64,000 nt of DNA from Companilactobacillus sp. (GTDB taxonomy: Bacteria; Bacillota; Bacilli; Lactobacillales; Lactobacillaceae), in NCBI RefSeq assembly GCF_022484265.1, contig NZ_JAKVLR010000001.1, positions 1 to 64,000 of the forward strand. The letters run 5' to 3'. The translations under genes were made by a program, and so were the position numbers. Under the pieces are notes generated by a model, which saw only the letters and a list, made by a program, of their open reading frames with translations, did no database searches and had not been told where the DNA came from. The stretch's first letter is position 1; every line of letters begins with the position of its first letter. Below, piece by piece: positions 20,809 to 31,249 of this stretch.

Positions 20809-22014
20809 ATGTCAAAGAATTACTTATTTACATCCGAATCTGTTTCAGAAGGACATCCAGATAAAATTGCTGATCAAATTAGTGACGCAATCCTTGATGC
20901 CTTGCTTGAGCAAGATAAGAATGCGCGTGTTGCCTGTGAGACAACCGTAACAACTGGTTTGGTACTCGTAGTTGGTGAAATTTCAACAACAGCTTACGTA
21001 GACATCCAAAGCGTTGTTCGTAACACAATTAAAGAAATTGGATACGATGGTTCAAATCCAGGTTTCGACGGTGGAAGTTGTGCAGTTCTAGTAGCTCTAG
21101 ACGAACAATCTCCCGATATCGCACAAGGTGTAGATGATGCCCTTGAAAAAAGAGAATCAGCTAAAGATGCTGATCCATTGGATCAAATTGGTGCTGGTGA
21201 TCAAGGTTTCGTATTTGGTTTTGCCACAGACGAAACTAAAGAATACATGCCATTGCCAATCTCTTTAGCACATAAACTTATGCGTAAAACCGCTGAAGTA
21301 CGTAAAGACGGAACGCTTGATTATTTAATGCCTGATGCTAAATCTCAAGTTACTGTTGAATACGACGAAAACGACAAACCAGTTCGTATCGACACGATCG
21401 TTTTAAGTACACAGCACAAAGAAGAAGCAACACTTGATCAGATTCAAAAAGATATCAAGAAATATGTTATTGATGCAGTAGTTCCATCAAACATGATTGA
21501 TGATAAAACGAAGTATTTGATCAATCCAACTGGTCGTTTCGTAATTGGTGGACCAGAAGGAGATTCAGGACTTACTGGTAGAAAGGTTATCGTTGATACT
21601 TATGGCGGATTTGCACGTCATGGTGGCGGTGCTTTTTCTGGTAAAGATGCTACTAAAGTTGACCGTTCAGCTAGTTATGCCGCTAGATATATTGCCAAGA
21701 ACTTGGTTGCAGCAGGTATTGCTAAAAAGGTCGAAATTCAAATTGCTTATGCAATTGGTGTAGCACGTCCAGTATCAATTCACGTTGATACATTTGGTAC
21801 TAGTGATTATAGCGAAGAGCAAATTGTTGCTTGCGTCAATAAGAACTTTGATCTTAGACCACTTGGTATCATTCAAATGTTAGATCTACAAAGACCTATC
21901 TACAAACAAACAGCGGCTTATGGCCACTTTGGACGTACAGATATTGATTTGCCTTGGGAACAATTAGATAAAGTTGATTCTATTAAAGAATTTTTATCAA
22001 AAGTTAAGGACTAA
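20809..22014 (+). CDS. metK: S-adenosylmethionine synthetase
   Basis: Makes S-adenosylmethionine from methionine and ATP. Motifs include [15 protein letters not shown] at residues 13-27, [12 protein letters not shown] near 127, and [16 protein letters not shown] near 273 (the phosphate/metal loop). At 401 aa it is full-length. It stands alone with a terminator after it and an SMK box before it, so it should be switched off translationally when SAM is high. Confidence 0.97.
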   Translation: MSKNYLFTSESVSEGHPDKIADQISDAILDALLEQDKNARVACETTVTTGLVLVVGEISTTAYVDIQSVVRNTIKEIGYDGSNPGFDGGSCAVLVALDEQSPDIAQGVDDALEKRESAKDADPLDQIGAGDQGFVFGFATDETKEYMPLPISLAHKLMRKTAEVRKDGTLDYLMPDAKSQVTVEYDENDKPVRIDTIVLSTQHKEEATLDQIQKDIKKYVIDAVVPSNMIDDKTKYLINPTGRFVIGGPEGDSGLTGRKVIVDTYGGFARHGGGAFSGKDATKVDRSASYAARYIAKNLVAAGIAKKVEIQIAYAIGVARPVSIHVDTFGTSDYSEEQIVACVNKNFDLRPLGIIQMLDLQRPIYKQTAAYGHFGRTDIDLPWEQLDKVDSIKEFLSKVKD

Positions 22015-22025
22015 TCAACGAGTAC

Positions 22026-22068
22026 AGAGGCGTTCTTTAAAGTTTATACTTTAAAGGACGTCTTTTTT
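22026..22068 (+). terminator. metK terminator
   Basis: Stem centred on CTTTAAAGT-TTAT-ACTTTAAAG, extended by GGCGT/ACGTC pairs, followed by T residues. Confidence 0.88.
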
Positions 22069-22080
22069 TATGGGGGAAAT

Positions 22081-23559
22081 ATGAACGAGAAACAAACACA
22101 GTCACATGTTGTAATTGTGACGATTGCGGTATTTATCGCAACATTTATGACCGCAATTGAGGGAACAATCGTATCAACTGCTATGCCAACTATCATTGGA
22201 AGTTTGCACGGCGTAAGTTTAATGAATTGGGTATTTTCAATTTATTTATTAATGACAGCTGTATCAACGCCAATTTATGGGAAATTATCAGACGTTGTCG
22301 GTCGAAAACCAGTCTTTTTATTCGGTTTAGGATTATTCGTCGTGGGTTCAGTTCTGTGCAGCATGTCTAATTCAATGCTGACTTTGATTTTGGCCCGGGT
22401 AGTCCAAGGATTGGGATCTGGTGCCATTCAGCCACTAACATTTACTATTATCGCCGACATTTATCCACTTGAAAAAAGAGCCAAGATCTTAGGTCTAAAT
22501 GGTTCAGCCTGGGGAATTGCAGCTGTTATCGCACCACTTTTAGGTGGATTCATCGTTGAACAATTAAGCTGGCATTGGGTATTCTTGATCAACTTGCCAG
22601 TCGGTATCATCACAATGCTGCTGATTTGGATCTTCTTTAAAGAAAAACGCGAACAAGGACATAAAGTTAAAATTGATTATGTCGGAACTATGTTGCTGAT
22701 CTTAGTTTTGTTACCAATCATGTTGGCATTGCAATATATCGGGACCGGTTCTCCATTGTTGCCGATTGGCTTGGTAGCAGTTTCGGTAATTTCGATTTTC
22801 ATCTTCATTCATTTTGAGAGAAAAGTCAGCGACCCAATATTGCCGTTGCACCTGTTCTCAAACAAAACTTTTGTGATCCAAAATGTTATCGCATTGTTAG
22901 TCAGCGGTTTCTTGATTGGATTTGAAGCTTATATCCCAACTTGGATGCAAGGAATCTTAGGATTGAGCCCATCAATGGGTGGATTTGCTGTTACTCCTAG
23001 TTCAATCGTTTGGATCTTTGGATCATTCTGGGCTGGAAGTTTATTGAAAAAGTTTGCTCCAAATCGTGTGATTTACATTAGTTTGATCTTTTTAGCAACA
23101 GCTAACGTATTCTTACTGCTAGCGCATGTGGGAACGCCATTCTGGTACTTCTTAATGTTGGCAGCAATTGCCGGATGCGGTTTTGGTTTAACTATCACGA
23201 CGACTACAGTAACTGCACAAACAGTCGTGCCTTCAGAGAATGTGGGTGTGGCCACCAGTTTTAATACCTTATTAAGAACTATTGGTATGTCCTTGATGGT
23301 TTCAGTAGATGGAATCATCTTGAACACTGCGTTAGCTAATGGTGCTGCTCAGAACAAAAAAATAACTGTCGATATGATGAACAAATTAATTGATCCTCAA
23401 ACCGCCAGTCAATTGCCAACTGAGTTATTGCCAAAGATGAGAGAGATTCTTTTCTCTGGTCTGCACAATATTTATGTTGCCGGTGCAGTGTTGTTAGTTA
23501 TCGCTTTGCTTTTGAATGCCTTTGAAATCAAGAACAAAGATATTCTTGGCTCTAAATAA
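22081..23559 (+). CDS. MFS multidrug exporter, 14-TM (DHA2/EmrB-QacA type)
   Basis: Proton-coupled drug exporter in the membrane. At 492 aa it has about 14 hydrophobic helices. The first helix carries MTAIEGTIVSTAMP (residues ~20-33), typical of the DHA2 family, and loop 2-3 has GKLSDVVGRKPVF. Motif C-like GSAWGIAAVIAPLLGG follows in helix 5. GGGGGAA precedes the ATG closely. There is no adjacent regulator. The gene's last 66 nt overlap the 3' end of the convergent PAP2 gene. The substrate is unknown. Confidence 0.9.
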   Translation: MNEKQTQSHVVIVTIAVFIATFMTAIEGTIVSTAMPTIIGSLHGVSLMNWVFSIYLLMTAVSTPIYGKLSDVVGRKPVFLFGLGLFVVGSVLCSMSNSMLTLILARVVQGLGSGAIQPLTFTIIADIYPLEKRAKILGLNGSAWGIAAVIAPLLGGFIVEQLSWHWVFLINLPVGIITMLLIWIFFKEKREQGHKVKIDYVGTMLLILVLLPIMLALQYIGTGSPLLPIGLVAVSVISIFIFIHFERKVSDPILPLHLFSNKTFVIQNVIALLVSGFLIGFEAYIPTWMQGILGLSPSMGGFAVTPSSIVWIFGSFWAGSLLKKFAPNRVIYISLIFLATANVFLLLAHVGTPFWYFLMLAAIAGCGFGLTITTTTVTAQTVVPSENVGVATSFNTLLRTIGMSLMVSVDGIILNTALANGAAQNKKITVDMMNKLIDPQTASQLPTELLPKMREILFSGLHNIYVAGAVLLVIALLLNAFEIKNKDILGSK

Positions 23560-24159
23560 AATTACTGTTGAAGTTAGTACGCTTCCTGCTAGCAAGTATC
23601 CGCCAACGATATCGCTTGGATAATGCACTCCGAGGTAGACACGACTGTATCCAATGATAATTATCAGTAAGATACCCAAAGTCGTGATCAATACTCTAGA
23701 ACCAATTTTTTTAAATATAAAGAAACAAATTATTAATAACGGAATATAAAGGCTTAATGCAGATGAACTGTGTCCACTAGGGTAACTAAAGCTTCCTTCA
23801 TACATATAATGATGGTGGCTGGGACGAGGGCGTCTGATTAAGTCTTTTATTATTGTGTTGATAATGACGACGACCAATTTATTTGCGGCTAAAAATATTG
23901 CTGCATAATAATATTTGAAATACGACAAAATAATCAAAATTACTAGCGTAATTATTACTGTCCAGAAAGTTCCGCCGACTTCAGTCAGAGTCCGAAAAAC
24001 CAACAATGGAGTAGCAGTGTGGTTTTGATAGATCATGGCAATAAAGAACTTGTCGAACCCATGGATAAAATTAGCCTGAGTTGTTACAGCCCAGGACCAT
24101 AATATAAATATTATTATCAAAATAATATTTGTGGTAGTCAGAAATTTAGAACTTTTCAT
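23494..24159 (-). CDS. PAP2-family membrane phosphatase
   Basis: Lipid phosphatase-like enzyme, 221 aa, with about six membrane helices. All three PAP2 motifs are present: KDLIRRPRP, YPSGHSS and SRVYLGVHYPSD. Likely substrates are phosphatidic acid, PGP or undecaprenyl pyrophosphate; the sequence does not separate these. The ribosome site is AGAGGGA. The C-terminal 22 codons are antisense to the end of the MFS gene, an unusual overlap, and add a polar tail. Its promoter region is shared with the divergent glucosaminidase gene. Confidence 0.9.
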   Translation of the reverse strand: MKSSKFLTTTNIILIIIFILWSWAVTTQANFIHGFDKFFIAMIYQNHTATPLLVFRTLTEVGGTFWTVIITLVILIILSYFKYYYAAIFLAANKLVVVIINTIIKDLIRRPRPSHHHYMYEGSFSYPSGHSSSALSLYIPLLIICFFIFKKIGSRVLITTLGILLIIIIGYSRVYLGVHYPSDIVGGYLLAGSVLTSTVILFRAKNIFVLDFKGIQKQSDN

Positions 24160-24176
24160 TTATTTTTCCCTCTCTA

Positions 24177-24205
24177 TTGTTTAAAAATTGTTTAAGAAAT
24201 ATAAT
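24177..24205 (+). promoter_or_regulatory. Promoter of LysM glucosaminidase gene
   Basis: TTGTTT at 24177-24182, a 17-bp spacer and TATAAT at 24200-24205. Confidence 0.75.
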
Positions 24206-24237
24206 AGTTTCATGAGTATTAAAGGGGTGTTGTTTAT

Positions 24238-25587
24238 ATGACAATTTCACGTAGTCAGCGCAAAGCTGAAGAGAACAAACTCTATCGTTCAAATTCGAAA
24301 AAACAAGCAAACGCCAACCTGAAAAAGAATGTCACCATCTTAGGTGCAGGTTTATTTTTCAGTGGGGTAGCTGCACAAACTAGTAATGCATTGGCAACAC
24401 ATCAAGCATTTGCCGATACATATGATAATTCAAATAATAATGATCAAAGCAATACCAACAATGCTGATGCTGTTGCGGCCACTAACACCGGCGTGGGGAT
24501 GCTAACTCCTCGTGGTGTTGGCGACCAAAATTTCATTGACTATATTGGTAATTCTGCTCGCAAATTAGCTGGCAATAATGACTTATATGCATCCGTGATG
24601 ATTGCTCAAGCCATGATCGAGAGTGGTTGGGGAACTAGTGGTTTAGCTAGTGCACCTAACTATAACTTGTTTGGTATCAAGGGTGCATATAAGGGCACTG
24701 CTGTGAACATGCCAACTCAAGAAGACGATGGTTCCGGCAGTCTTTATTCGATTCAATCAGATTTTAAGAAGTATCCTTCTTATAAAGAATCGCTCGAAGA
24801 TTATGTTTCTTTACTCCGCGGTGGCGTTTCTGGAAACCCACAAATGTATGCCGGCACTTGGAAGAGCAATACTAGTTCATATAAAGATGCCACAGCATTC
24901 TTGACTGGTAAATATGCCACGGATACTACTTATGCAGATAAATTAAATAATATCATAGAAAAATATAATTTATCACGATTCGATCAACCTCAAGAATCTG
25001 ATCAAAATGAAAATTATGTTTTTGCACAAGGAGACACTTTACAGTCTGTAGCTGATAAATTTAATATTCCTCTGGAAACATTAATGGAATTGAATGGTTT
25101 AAAGACTTCAAGCTATGTTTATCCAGGTAAGTCATTGATCGTAAATCAAGTTATCGGAACTCCGACTGCATCTGTTAATGATCCTGTCGCAATGGGCAAC
25201 AAAACTGCTGCCGATGCTTCAAGCAGTGATTCTTCTGATGATGTTTATGGAAATCAACAAGCACCGGTCATTGTTCAAGACGAAACTAACGGAGTTAAGA
25301 AGTATGACAAGTCACAATCAACTGCTCAAGTTGCAGTTAATGTTTCAAGCGATACTTCTAATGGACAAGCTAATTCAAGTAACAGTGCAACTGTAAACTC
25401 TGGCAGTCAACAAGATCAATCGGCACAAACACAGAGTGCAAGTTCTCAAGACAACACTGTAACAGTTAAAAATGGCGATACTTTAGATGGAATTGCACGT
25501 CAATTAGGTGTATCTGTTTCTGATTTAAAACAAGCAAATAATCTCAATTCAGATTTATTGGTTGTCGGACAGCAATTAAAGTTGTAA
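24238..25587 (+). CDS. Secreted peptidoglycan hydrolase: GH73 glucosaminidase with two LysM
   Basis: Exported cell-wall hydrolase, 449 aa. A long basic N-terminus (RSQRKAEENK...) precedes a hydrophobic core at about 30-50 and an ALA-type cleavage region near 60-62. Residues ~95-245 form the glucosaminidase domain; AQAMIESGWGTSG holds the catalytic Glu, and PNYNLFGIKG is diagnostic. Two LysM domains follow: ~258-303 (YVFAQGDTLQSVADKF) and ~405-449 (VTVKNGDTLDGIARQL), separated by a Ser/Gln/Asn/Asp-rich linker. It should cut between GlcNAc and MurNAc and help daughter cells separate. The start is fixed by AAGGGG and the upstream promoter. Confidence 0.92.
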   Translation: MTISRSQRKAEENKLYRSNSKKQANANLKKNVTILGAGLFFSGVAAQTSNALATHQAFADTYDNSNNNDQSNTNNADAVAATNTGVGMLTPRGVGDQNFIDYIGNSARKLAGNNDLYASVMIAQAMIESGWGTSGLASAPNYNLFGIKGAYKGTAVNMPTQEDDGSGSLYSIQSDFKKYPSYKESLEDYVSLLRGGVSGNPQMYAGTWKSNTSSYKDATAFLTGKYATDTTYADKLNNIIEKYNLSRFDQPQESDQNENYVFAQGDTLQSVADKFNIPLETLMELNGLKTSSYVYPGKSLIVNQVIGTPTASVNDPVAMGNKTAADASSSDSSDDVYGNQQAPVIVQDETNGVKKYDKSQSTAQVAVNVSSDTSNGQANSSNSATVNSGSQQDQSAQTQSASSQDNTVTVKNGDTLDGIARQLGVSVSDLKQANNLNSDLLVVGQQLKL

Positions 25588-25629
25588 TATATATGCAATG
25601 GAAATAGTAGATTTATTTTAATTTTTTTC

Positions 25630-25829
25630 AGAAAGTGCATGGTCGTTGTGAATGCATAAATTAAATAAATTGAACTCGTCCACCAAGTTTGACCGCTGAA
25701 CTAACAGTAAGCAGTCACATCTTATCCTTGTTACGGATATCGAGAGTCATGTAGTCTGTCTACATGGAACTTAGGTGGTACCGCGATAATTCGTCCTATG
25801 ATTAGTTTATTAATCATAGGACTTTTTTT
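25630..25829 (+). promoter_or_regulatory. T-box leader of leuS
   Basis: The leader has the T-box sequence AGGTGGTACCGCG at 25773-25785, just before a terminator that competes with an antiterminator. A CTC leucine codon in GAACTCGTC (25675-25677) is the likely specifier, from its position in stem I, but I did not fold the RNA. Uncharged tRNA-Leu should turn leuS on. The 5' end is approximate, and no clear promoter was seen. Confidence 0.88.
25793..25829 (+). terminator. T-box terminator of leuS
   Basis: Perfect 12-bp stem GTCCTATGATTA / TAATCATAGGAC with a T-run; it ends 15 nt before the leuS ATG. Confidence 0.9.
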
Positions 25830-25843
25830 ATGGAGGAAAGAAT

Positions 25844-28264
25844 ATGTCATACAATCACAATGTCGTTGAGAAAAAATGGCAAAAGTACTGGAAAGAAAAT
25901 CAAACTTTTAAGACTGGTACTGACAAGAACAAGAAGAACTTTTACGCTTTGGATATGTTCCCATATCCATCTGGACAAGGACTCCACGTTGGACATCCAG
26001 AAGGATATACAGCTACTGATATCGTAGCCAGAATGAAACGTATGCAAGGATATAATGTTTTGCATCCAATGGGCTTTGATGCCTTTGGTTTACCAGCAGA
26101 ACAATATGCTTTAGACACTGGTCATAACCCAGCTGAATTCACTGAAAAAAATATCAATAACTTTAAACGTCAAATCAATTCACTCGGTTTTTCATACGAT
26201 TGGGACCGTGAAGTGCAAACTACAGATCCTAAGTTCTACAAGTGGACACAGTGGATCTTTGAACAAATGTACAAAAAGGGTTTGGCATATGAAGCCAAAG
26301 TTCCAGTTAACTGGAGTCCGGATTTAGGTACAGTTGTTGCAAACGAAGAGGTCATTGATGGAAAAACTGAACGTGGTGGCTATCCAGTTTATCGTAAGCC
26401 AATGCGTCAGTGGATGTTGAAGATCACTGCTTATGCTGATCGTCTTTTGGATGATTTGGACTTGATCGACTGGCCTGAATCAATCAAGGAAATGCAACGT
26501 AACTGGATTGGACGTTCTGTGGGTGCAGAAATTGACTTCCCAGTAGCTGATACATCAGAAACAGTGCAAGTATTCTCAACCCGTCCAGACACGATCTACG
26601 GTGCAACTTATATGGTTTTGGCACCAGAACATGACTTAGTTGAAAAAATCGTTACTCCTGAACAAAAAGCTGAAGTTGAAGCTTATAAAGCTAAAATTGC
26701 TAGCAAGTCAGATCTTGAAAGAACTGATTTGAACAAGGATAAAACAGGTGCCTTTACTGGTGCTTATGCTGTTAACCCAGTTAATGGCAAGAAGATTCCA
26801 ATCTGGATCTCTGACTATGTATTGAGTACTTATGGATTTGGTGCCGTCATGGCCGTTCCTGCTCATGATGATCGTGATTATGAGTTTGCTAAGAAATTTG
26901 ACTTGCCAATCGTTCAAGTACTTGAAGGTGGAAACATTGATGATGCAGCCTTCACTGGCGATGGCGTTCATATTAATTCTGAATTCTTGGATGGAATGGG
27001 TAAAGAAGAGGCTATCGATAAGATGGTTCAATACCTTGAAGACAAGGGTATCGGTAAAAAGAAAGTTAACTACAAACTTCGTGACTGGTTATTCTCACGT
27101 CAACGTTACTGGGGTGAACCAATTCCTGTCATTCATTGGGAAGACGGCGAAACAACTCTAGTTCCAGAAGATGAGTTACCTTTGGAATTGCCAGCTGATA
27201 GCAATATTGAACCTTCAGGAACACCTGAAAGTCCACTTGCTAACCTGACTGATTGGGTAAACGTCGTTGATAAGAATGGCCGTAAAGGACGTCGTGAAAC
27301 TAATACTATGCCACAATGGGCAGGTAGTTCTTGGTATTACTTAAGATACATTGATCCACATAATGATAAACAATTGGCTGACTACGACTTATTGAAACAA
27401 TGGTTGCCAGTTGATCTTTATATTGGTGGGGCTGAACACGCTGTTCTTCACTTATTGTATGCTCGTTTCTGGCACAAAGTTCTTTATGACTTGGGAGTTG
27501 TGCCTACTAAAGAACCATTCCAAAAACTATATAACCAAGGTATGATCTTGGGTGATAACCATGAAAAGATGTCTAAGTCAAAGGGTAATGTTGTTAACCC
27601 TGATGATGTTGTTGAATCATACGGCGCCGACACATTAAGACTTTACGAAATGTTCATGGGACCTTTGGATGCATCTATTTCATGGTCTGAAGATGGTTTG
27701 GCAGGAGCTAACAAGTTCTTGGAACGTGTTTGGAGATTATTCATCAATAACGATGACGAAAACACTGTTAAATCTGACTACTTGACTGATAAAAATGATG
27801 GCAAGCTCGATAAGGTTTACAACGAAACAGTCAAGAAGGTCACTGAAGATTATGATTCATTGCACTTCAACACTGCCATTTCACAAATGATGGTCTTTGC
27901 TAATGAAGCTAACAAGGTTGATACAATGCCTAAAGAATATGCTGAAGGTTTTGTTAAGATGTTGGCTCCAATTGCACCACATATGATGGAAGAATTATGG
28001 AGCAAGTTTGGTCATGATGAATCGATCACTTATGCTAAATGGCCTGAATTTGATGAAAGTAAATTAGTATCTGATACTGTTGAGATGATCATTCAAGTTA
28101 ATGGTCGTTTACGTGATAAATTATCAATGCCAGTTGATACTGATAAGGAAAAGGTCAAAGAAATTGCTTTGAGCGATGAAAAAGTTCAAAAATTCCTTGA
28201 TGGCAAAGATGTTGTGAAGGTAATTGTCGTTCCTAACAAGATTGTTAATATTGTAGTAAAATAA
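25844..28264 (+). CDS. leuS: Leucyl-tRNA synthetase
   Basis: Charges tRNA-Leu. Class I signatures are HVGH at residues 48-51 and KMSKSKGN in the second half; the inserted editing domain contains [13 protein letters not shown] near 245. At 806 aa it has the usual bacterial length. The ATG follows GGAGGAA. Expression is controlled by the T-box leader; a terminator follows directly. Confidence 0.98.
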   Translation: MSYNHNVVEKKWQKYWKENQTFKTGTDKNKKNFYALDMFPYPSGQGLHVGHPEGYTATDIVARMKRMQGYNVLHPMGFDAFGLPAEQYALDTGHNPAEFTEKNINNFKRQINSLGFSYDWDREVQTTDPKFYKWTQWIFEQMYKKGLAYEAKVPVNWSPDLGTVVANEEVIDGKTERGGYPVYRKPMRQWMLKITAYADRLLDDLDLIDWPESIKEMQRNWIGRSVGAEIDFPVADTSETVQVFSTRPDTIYGATYMVLAPEHDLVEKIVTPEQKAEVEAYKAKIASKSDLERTDLNKDKTGAFTGAYAVNPVNGKKIPIWISDYVLSTYGFGAVMAVPAHDDRDYEFAKKFDLPIVQVLEGGNIDDAAFTGDGVHINSEFLDGMGKEEAIDKMVQYLEDKGIGKKKVNYKLRDWLFSRQRYWGEPIPVIHWEDGETTLVPEDELPLELPADSNIEPSGTPESPLANLTDWVNVVDKNGRKGRRETNTMPQWAGSSWYYLRYIDPHNDKQLADYDLLKQWLPVDLYIGGAEHAVLHLLYARFWHKVLYDLGVVPTKEPFQKLYNQGMILGDNHEKMSKSKGNVVNPDDVVESYGADTLRLYEMFMGPLDASISWSEDGLAGANKFLERVWRLFINNDDENTVKSDYLTDKNDGKLDKVYNETVKKVTEDYDSLHFNTAISQMMVFANEANKVDTMPKEYAEGFVKMLAPIAPHMMEELWSKFGHDESITYAKWPEFDESKLVSDTVEMIIQVNGRLRDKLSMPVDTDKEKVKEIALSDEKVQKFLDGKDVVKVIVVPNKIVNIVVK

Positions 28265-28267
28265 ATG

Positions 28268-28297
28268 AAAAAGCTAAGACTCGGTCTTAGCTTTTTT
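28268..28297 (+). terminator. leuS terminator
   Basis: Stem AAGCTAAGAC / GTCTTAGCTT plus T-run, 4 nt after leuS. Confidence 0.92.
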
Positions 28298-28422
28298 GAT
28301 AAAAATTATTATATGGTTACTTTGATTTAGTTGATTTTTTCAAGAATAAAGAGTATTTTTAAGTTTCCGAGATTACAAGTTTGCTATAATGGAACAGATA
28401 GTTTTTAAGGTGGTGCTAGTAT

Positions 28423-30090
28423 TTGAGCAAGGATAATCAAAGTTCAGAAGAAGCGATCCCGAGATTGGATCCGGAATCTTCTAGCCAAGATACGATGTTA
28501 AAAGGCTCAGTTTGGATGACAGCTGGTAGTATTTTTTCACGTGTGCTTGGGGCTATATATATTATTCCTTGGATGGCCTGGATGGGTTCTTCATATCCTT
28601 CTGCCAATGCTTTGTTTGCCAAGGGCTACAATATTTACAGCTTGTTTTTAATTATTTCTACTGCCGGGATACCCGGTGCTATTTCCAAACAAATTTCTCA
28701 CTATAATGCCTTGGACGAATATGCAACAGGTAATAGTTTATTCAAACAAGGCTTAAAGATCATGGCGTTGATGGGAATAATTTTTGGAGCGATCATGTTC
28801 TTTGGTGCTTCATTTATTGCATTTCTATTCACTGACAGCGATCCTAACAGTATTCCGGTTATCAAATCATTAGGAGTGGCTGTTTTAGTAATTCCAATCC
28901 TCAGTATTTTAAGAGGTTACTTGCAAGGTTATTCTGATATGGCACCTTCCGCTATATCACAATTAGTTGAACAAATTGCTAGAGTTATTTATATGCTGCT
29001 CGCGACTTATTTGATCATGCAAGTTCAAAAGGGAAGTTACGTTGATGCTGTTACTCAATCGACTTTTGCTGCCTTTATCGGTGCAATCTTTGCCATTGCA
29101 ATTTTATTGATCTACATATTTAGAAAATTGCCAAAGTTACGCGAGTTATCTAGAAATGGTAAACCGGCCTCAACTTTGGATAAAAACTTTGCTCGAGAAA
29201 TATTCGAGCAGGCATTTCCATTTATCATCATGGATGCCGGTATCACATTCTTTAATCTCTTTGACCAGTCAACATTCCAACAATTTATGTTGATGTTCGT
29301 AAAAGCTTCAAAGGTCCAATTGGATAACTACTATTCATTATTTGGATTCCAAGCTAATAAGCTGATCATGATCATTGTTTCGCTATCGACAGCAATGGCA
29401 GTTACTGCGGTGCCAATCTTATCAGGGTTGTTTGCTAAGGGCGATAAACATGATATCGAAAAACAAATTGCAAATACGATCGAATTGTTCTTCTTTATCA
29501 TGATTCCTTCAGCATTAGGGATGTACGCCGTAGCACAACCACTGTGGACGACTTTCTATCGCTATGATGCCTTAGGTATCTCAATGCTGCAGTTCTCGTC
29601 GATCATGTCGATTTTGTTGGGATTGTTCACAGTTCTATCTGCTGTTCTCCAAGCCTTGTATCGCAATAGACTTGCAATCAGATACTTGGTGATTGGATTC
29701 ATCGTTAAAGTTCTGATTCAAGTTCCAATGATCGGTATGTTCCATGAATACGGTCCGTTAGTTGCGACAAGTATCAGTATGGCAGTGATCTGCTGGTTGA
29801 TGCTTAGAAAACTTTATGAGATCTATCCATTTAATATTGAACGAACAGAAAATCGCATCAGTGGAATCATCATTTTTTCAGTGGCGATGTTCATCGTTGT
29901 AGCAATTATTAATTGGATTGTTTTCCGATTTGTCGGAAATTCAGACAGAATCGTTAGTTTATTCGTCCTGATCATCGAAGCAATCATCGGTGCTGGAGTC
30001 TTCGGTTACTTAGTCTTAAAGACTAAGTTGGCTGATAAGATCCTTGGTTCCAGAGTTGCTCGAATCAGACGGTTAGTAAAAATTAAATAA
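28423..30090 (+). CDS. MurJ/SpoVB-like lipid-linked precursor flippase
   Basis: Polytopic membrane protein of 555 aa with about 14 helices, of the MOP (PST/MurJ/SpoVB) superfamily. The N-terminal WMTAGSIFSRVLGAIYIIPW and the later GIPGAISKQISHYNA and SILRGYLQG segments are typical of the Bacillus YtgP-type MurJ proteins, so lipid II flipping is the best guess; other polysaccharide intermediates are possible. The start is a TTG at 28423 with AAGGTGG 9 nt upstream; no suitable ATG precedes the first helix. An acidic cytosolic N-terminal stretch of ~25 residues comes before the membrane part. Confidence 0.82.
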   Translation: MSKDNQSSEEAIPRLDPESSSQDTMLKGSVWMTAGSIFSRVLGAIYIIPWMAWMGSSYPSANALFAKGYNIYSLFLIISTAGIPGAISKQISHYNALDEYATGNSLFKQGLKIMALMGIIFGAIMFFGASFIAFLFTDSDPNSIPVIKSLGVAVLVIPILSILRGYLQGYSDMAPSAISQLVEQIARVIYMLLATYLIMQVQKGSYVDAVTQSTFAAFIGAIFAIAILLIYIFRKLPKLRELSRNGKPASTLDKNFAREIFEQAFPFIIMDAGITFFNLFDQSTFQQFMLMFVKASKVQLDNYYSLFGFQANKLIMIIVSLSTAMAVTAVPILSGLFAKGDKHDIEKQIANTIELFFFIMIPSALGMYAVAQPLWTTFYRYDALGISMLQFSSIMSILLGLFTVLSAVLQALYRNRLAIRYLVIGFIVKVLIQVPMIGMFHEYGPLVATSISMAVICWLMLRKLYEIYPFNIERTENRISGIIIFSVAMFIVVAIINWIVFRFVGNSDRIVSLFVLIIEAIIGAGVFGYLVLKTKLADKILGSRVARIRRLVKIK

Positions 30091-30103
30091 TACAAAAAAG
30101 AGA

Positions 30104-30214
30104 GTGCGACAGAACATGTTCAGCTCCCGAGCATTAATGTAGAAGAGGCCCTAATTCGTATTTTGAATTAGGGCCTCTTTGAAATTAAGCGGAAGGAGCT
30201 ATGTTTTGTTGCAC
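30104..30214. repeat. Long imperfect palindrome with strong core hairpin
   Basis: The outer arms GTGCGACAGAACAT...AGCTCC (30104-30126) and GGAGCTATGTTTTGTTGCAC (30195-30214) are inverted copies of each other. Inside them is a perfect 14-bp hairpin AGAGGCCCTAATTC / GAATTAGGGCCTCT (30144-30178) with a T-run, which can end the flippase transcript. The GAGTGCGACAGAA opening resembles extragenic repeats common in Firmicutes. It lies between genes of opposite orientation. Confidence 0.65.
30144..30181 (+). terminator. Terminator of flippase gene
   Basis: Perfect 14-bp stem, 7-nt loop, followed by TTT; it is the core of the palindrome at 30104-30214. Confidence 0.75.
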
Positions 30215-30262
30215 GTTTATGCCGCATGGGAGTACAAAATAGCAGTTATGTCACAGCTTATT

Positions 30263-31102
30263 TTACTTTGTTGCGATTTTTTGCATTGTTTTTGGTAATT
30301 CCTGAATTAGTTGTTCAGGTAGAATGACGTAATTTTTCTTGAACAATTTATCAGCCACATAGCTGTGTAGGAATAGGGCAGCTTCAACTGTATCTTGTGA
30401 GAAATCGAATTGGCCGACAAAGGCTGCAATGATCCCAGTTAAGGTATCGCCCATGCCACCAGTGGCCATCCCAGCATTTCCAGCTGTGATTTGACTGATG
30501 CTGCCTTCATAATAAATTTCTGATAAATGTTTTTTAATGATCAGAAGTGCATTGGGTGCAAGTGAATGCAACATCCGTTGATTGTTTTCGGGTGTTTGAT
30601 CTTTGATAGTTAGATCAGACAGACGGTTCCATTCTCCTTGGTGGGGAGTTAGGACAACATTGGCAGATATCTTTGAGATATCGATATTTTGTTCAGCAAT
30701 TAAAGTTAATGCAGAGGCATCAAAAATGATGGTCTGACTTTGATTGGTATGATCGATGACTAATTGGACCAATGAATTTGCAGTCGAAGAGGTACCAAGA
30801 CCAGGACCAATCACAATCACATCTGACTGCTTGATCGAATCTAGCGTGTCCATTAAATTACTGTAATCAATTGTCATAGCTTCGGGTAGTCGAGAATTGA
30901 TGGCAGCAAATTTTTCTGGAACTGTGGCTACAGTGACTAGTCCCGCACCAGCGTACACAGCTGCACTGGCGGACATAATAGCTGCTCCGCCAAAATGAGT
31001 TGAACCGGCAATAATCAAAATTTTTCCAAAATTACCTTTGTATGAGATAGGGTCACGTGGTTTGATAACTTGTGTTAAGATTGATTTATCAATTTTTTGC
31101 AT
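30263..31102 (-). CDS. nnrD: ADP-dependent NAD(P)H-hydrate dehydratase
   Basis: Repairs hydrated NADH/NADPH by ADP-driven dehydration. It is a ribokinase-fold protein of 279 aa: GNFGKILIIAGS near residue 24, SASAAVYAGAGLVTVAT, LTPHQGEWNRL near 155, and NAGMATGGMGDTLTGIIAA near 220 with the catalytic Asp. It lacks the epimerase (NnrE) domain fused in some bacteria, so this is the stand-alone dehydratase type. The ATG follows GAGGATATGTA. It is a single gene, divergent from tRNA-Leu. Confidence 0.93.
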   Translation of the reverse strand: MQKIDKSILTQVIKPRDPISYKGNFGKILIIAGSTHFGGAAIMSASAAVYAGAGLVTVATVPEKFAAINSRLPEAMTIDYSNLMDTLDSIKQSDVIVIGPGLGTSSTANSLVQLVIDHTNQSQTIIFDASALTLIAEQNIDISKISANVVLTPHQGEWNRLSDLTIKDQTPENNQRMLHSLAPNALLIIKKHLSEIYYEGSISQITAGNAGMATGGMGDTLTGIIAAFVGQFDFSQDTVEAALFLHSYVADKLFKKNYVILPEQLIQELPKTMQKIATK

Positions 31103-31159
31103 TACATATCCTCATTTTTATGGTATCGTTTTAAGGTAAGCATAACACATTATTGCTTT

Positions 31160-31243
31160 GCTGCTGTGGCGGAATTGGCAGACGCGCAGCGTTCAGGTCG
31201 CTGTATGGGTTTCCATGTGCAAGTTCGACTCTTGTCAGCAGCA
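31160..31243 (+). tRNA. tRNA-Leu (CAG)
   Basis: 84-nt class II tRNA with an extended variable arm. Acceptor arms GCTGCTG and CAGCAGC pair, discriminator A. Anticodon arm CAGCG-TTCAGGT-CGCTG gives anticodon CAG. A single-gene unit with a terminator. Confidence 0.95.
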
Positions 31244-31249
31244 CTAAAT

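Noticed and set aside
30112..30121. GAACATGTTC as a further LexA box
   Set aside because: The two half sites are separated by 2 bases rather than 4, there is no promoter around it, and it is part of the palindrome arm.
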